From: Halobacteroidaceae bacterium
Lineage (GTDB): Bacteria > Bacillota > Halanaerobiia > B1SED10-174
Reading direction: 5' to 3'
DNA length: 6,795 bases
Assembly: GCA_003550445.1 (NCBI GenBank)
Contig: PUKG01000114.1
Coordinates: 1 to 6,795 of the forward strand
Positions 6,070 through 6,795 of this stretch are shown piece by piece. The notes beneath the pieces were generated by a model, which saw only the letters and a program-made list of their open reading frames with translations, made no database searches and was not told the DNA's origin. The stretch's first letter is position 1. Each line of letters begins with the position of its first letter. Both the position numbers and the translations under genes were made by a program.

Positions 6070-6093
6070 ATGCCAAAGGAGGAAGAGCTATGA
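6070..6093 (+). CDS. Possible 7-codon leader ORF overlapping the secreted-protein start
   Basis: ATG at 6070 encodes MPKEEEL and stops at TGA 6091-6093, which overlaps the next gene's ATG (6090-6092) as ATGA. It has its own good ribosome site, GGAGG at 6057-6061, 8 bases upstream, and its codons contain the ribosome site of the next gene. This arrangement suits translational coupling, but such a short ORF in a purine-rich leader may be chance. Confidence 0.3.
   Translation: MPKEEEL
6075..6082 (+). promoter_or_regulatory. Ribosome binding site deciding the secreted-protein start
   Basis: AAAGGAGG lies 7 bases before the ATG at 6090. The frame is open back to an ATG at 5955, but that start falls inside the riboswitch aptamer and would put the terminator within the coding region. 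The site at 6075-6082 and the signal peptide that begins at 6090 fix the real start. Confidence 0.85.
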
Positions 6094-6569
6094 AAAAAGC
6101 TTTAATTATTTCCACTCTTGTATTTTTAACCCTGGCCTGGGGGAATGTTATCCGAGCAGAAACAATGGTAGAAAAATCAATTGAAGCAAGGTTATTCATA
6201 CCCCCATATCAGGAGCTCTCTGTTATTGAACCCATCAGAATTGATGATCCAAAAATATGGGCAGAAGCTAATTTGGGGGAACCCCTAATTTTTAAAAACA
6301 CAGGACAGGTTAAAGTTTATAGCAACACTGGTTGGGTTTTAAATGTTCAAAATAAGACCGCAGAAGGCTTACAGGTCTTTATTCGTCCAAAAGGAGAAGT
6401 TAAATGGGAAATCCTAAACGGTGGAAGCGTTTCCTTTTCGGGTTCTCACGGGAAAAAATTCCTTTCCTGGGATATCAAAATAATTATCCCCCCCGAATCT
6501 GATTTGGGTGAAATTCAGGGTCTTGCACTCAAAGAAACCCTCTTTCAGGTTACTTTAACTACTCGGTAA
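6090..6569 (+). CDS. Small secreted protein of unknown family under c-di-GMP riboswitch control
   Basis: A 159-residue protein with a clear signal peptide: MKKALIIS, a hydrophobic core, and a likely cut after VIRA (about residue 23). The mature part is about 136 residues, has no cysteine and no second membrane segment, and is rich in predicted beta strands. Phrases such as VKVYSNTGWVLNVQNKT, VKWEILNGG and the final ETLFQVTLTTR resemble the general pattern of beta-sandwich surface proteins (spore coat U, DUF4402 or WxL-like), but I cannot assign it to any of these. No LPXTG or S-layer anchor is visible. It stands alone between the riboswitch terminator and a downstream terminator, so it is probably the only gene the switch controls. 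c-di-GMP commonly governs surface attachment and matrix proteins, so a role in adhesion or envelope structure is a reasonable guess, not a demonstrated function. Confidence 0.85.
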   Translation: MKKALIISTLVFLTLAWGNVIRAETMVEKSIEARLFIPPYQELSVIEPIRIDDPKIWAEANLGEPLIFKNTGQVKVYSNTGWVLNVQNKTAEGLQVFIRPKGEVKWEILNGGSVSFSGSHGKKFLSWDIKIIIPPESDLGEIQGLALKETLFQVTLTTR

Positions 6570-6622
6570 AGGCTTTTTAAAAACAATTTTTCTCTAAAAT
6601 AAACTGCTTAATCTTTTTATTC

Positions 6623-6651
6623 AAAAACCCCGTTTATTTTCCGGGGTTTTT
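6623..6651. terminator. Bidirectional intrinsic terminator
   Basis: AAAAACCCCG (6623-6632) pairs perfectly with CGGGGTTTTT (6642-6651) around a 9-base loop, with T runs on both strands. It ends the secreted-protein transcript and can also end the convergent gene entering from the right. The rest of 6570-6722 holds no gene that I can support. Confidence 0.9.
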
Positions 6652-6722
6652 ATGATTCCCATATTAAGTCAGGTAAAAAATTTGCCCGGGTTTTTGCTAC
6701 AGCAAGCAAACTTTATTATTGA

Positions 6723-6795
6723 TTAGCCATCAAAGTTAAGCCAGATACCCACTCCAAAAGCATGGTAAGAATCAAGGTCAGTCCTATAATCGAAA
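6723..6795 (-). CDS. C-terminal fragment of a possible outer-membrane beta-barrel protein
   Basis: Only the last 23 codons and the TAA stop (complement of 6723-6725) are in the window. The visible end includes YHAFGVGIWLNF followed by DG. The alternating hydrophobic pattern with a near-terminal Phe is typical of the final strand of outer-membrane beta-barrels. The gene runs convergently towards the secreted-protein gene, with a shared terminator placed as expected about 70 bases after the stop, which supports a real gene. If correct, the organism has an outer membrane. The sample is too short for a family name, and a soluble beta protein is also possible. Confidence 0.45.
   Translation of the reverse strand, partial: FDYRTDLDSYHAFGVGIWLNFDG

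Overview
The window looks like chromosomal DNA from an AT-rich anaerobic bacterium, most likely Bacillota (Clostridia-like) or a related lineage. Supporting signs are strong AGGAGG-type ribosome binding sites, compact GC-stem/U-tract terminators, a c-di-GMP-I riboswitch with a terminator-type expression platform, and a SARP/BTAD regulator ending in a GGDEF-like domain. A gene fragment at the right edge ends like an outer-membrane beta-barrel, which hints at a diderm cell, but that rests on only 23 residues.

Layout. Bases 1-2814 (+) hold the end of an operon: a 5'-truncated CHASE2 receptor-type adenylate cyclase, an exported FecR-domain protein, and a Crp-type regulator. It ends at a bidirectional terminator (2844-2868). 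That terminator is shared with a convergent gene (2868-4046, -) encoding a SARP/BTAD-type transcription regulator with a degenerate GGDEF-like C-terminus. A 334-base divergent region follows, containing a near-consensus CRP box (4217-4232). The box sits at exactly -41.5 relative to the start predicted from a TATTAT -10 element facing the SARP gene. Next is an acetamidase/formamidase-family gene with a four-cysteine CxxC...CxxC segment (4381-5667, +). Then comes a promoter, a c-di-GMP-I riboswitch aptamer (5883-5976), an intrinsic terminator (5988-6019), a possible 7-codon leader ORF (6070-6093) and a small secreted protein (6090-6569). A bidirectional terminator (6623-6651) separates it from the C-terminal fragment of a minus-strand gene (6723-6795).

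How the parts may work together. The first operon looks like a cAMP signalling cassette: a membrane cyclase with an extracytoplasmic sensor, an exported partner candidate, and a cytoplasmic cNMP receptor. The Crp protein keeps the E. coli-type recognition residues (R-E-T-V-x-R), and a matching box lies about 1.4 kb downstream in front of the SARP gene, so a direct cyclase-Crp-SARP chain is plausible. The right half is linked to c-di-GMP through the riboswitch, and possibly through the degenerate GGDEF domain. The window therefore places cAMP and c-di-GMP signalling side by side. The most notable points are the class II-like CRP promoter, the riboswitch whose P1 strand can compete in an antiterminator (predicted OFF switch), the SARP-GGDEF fusion, and the Arg-to-His change in the cyclase active site.
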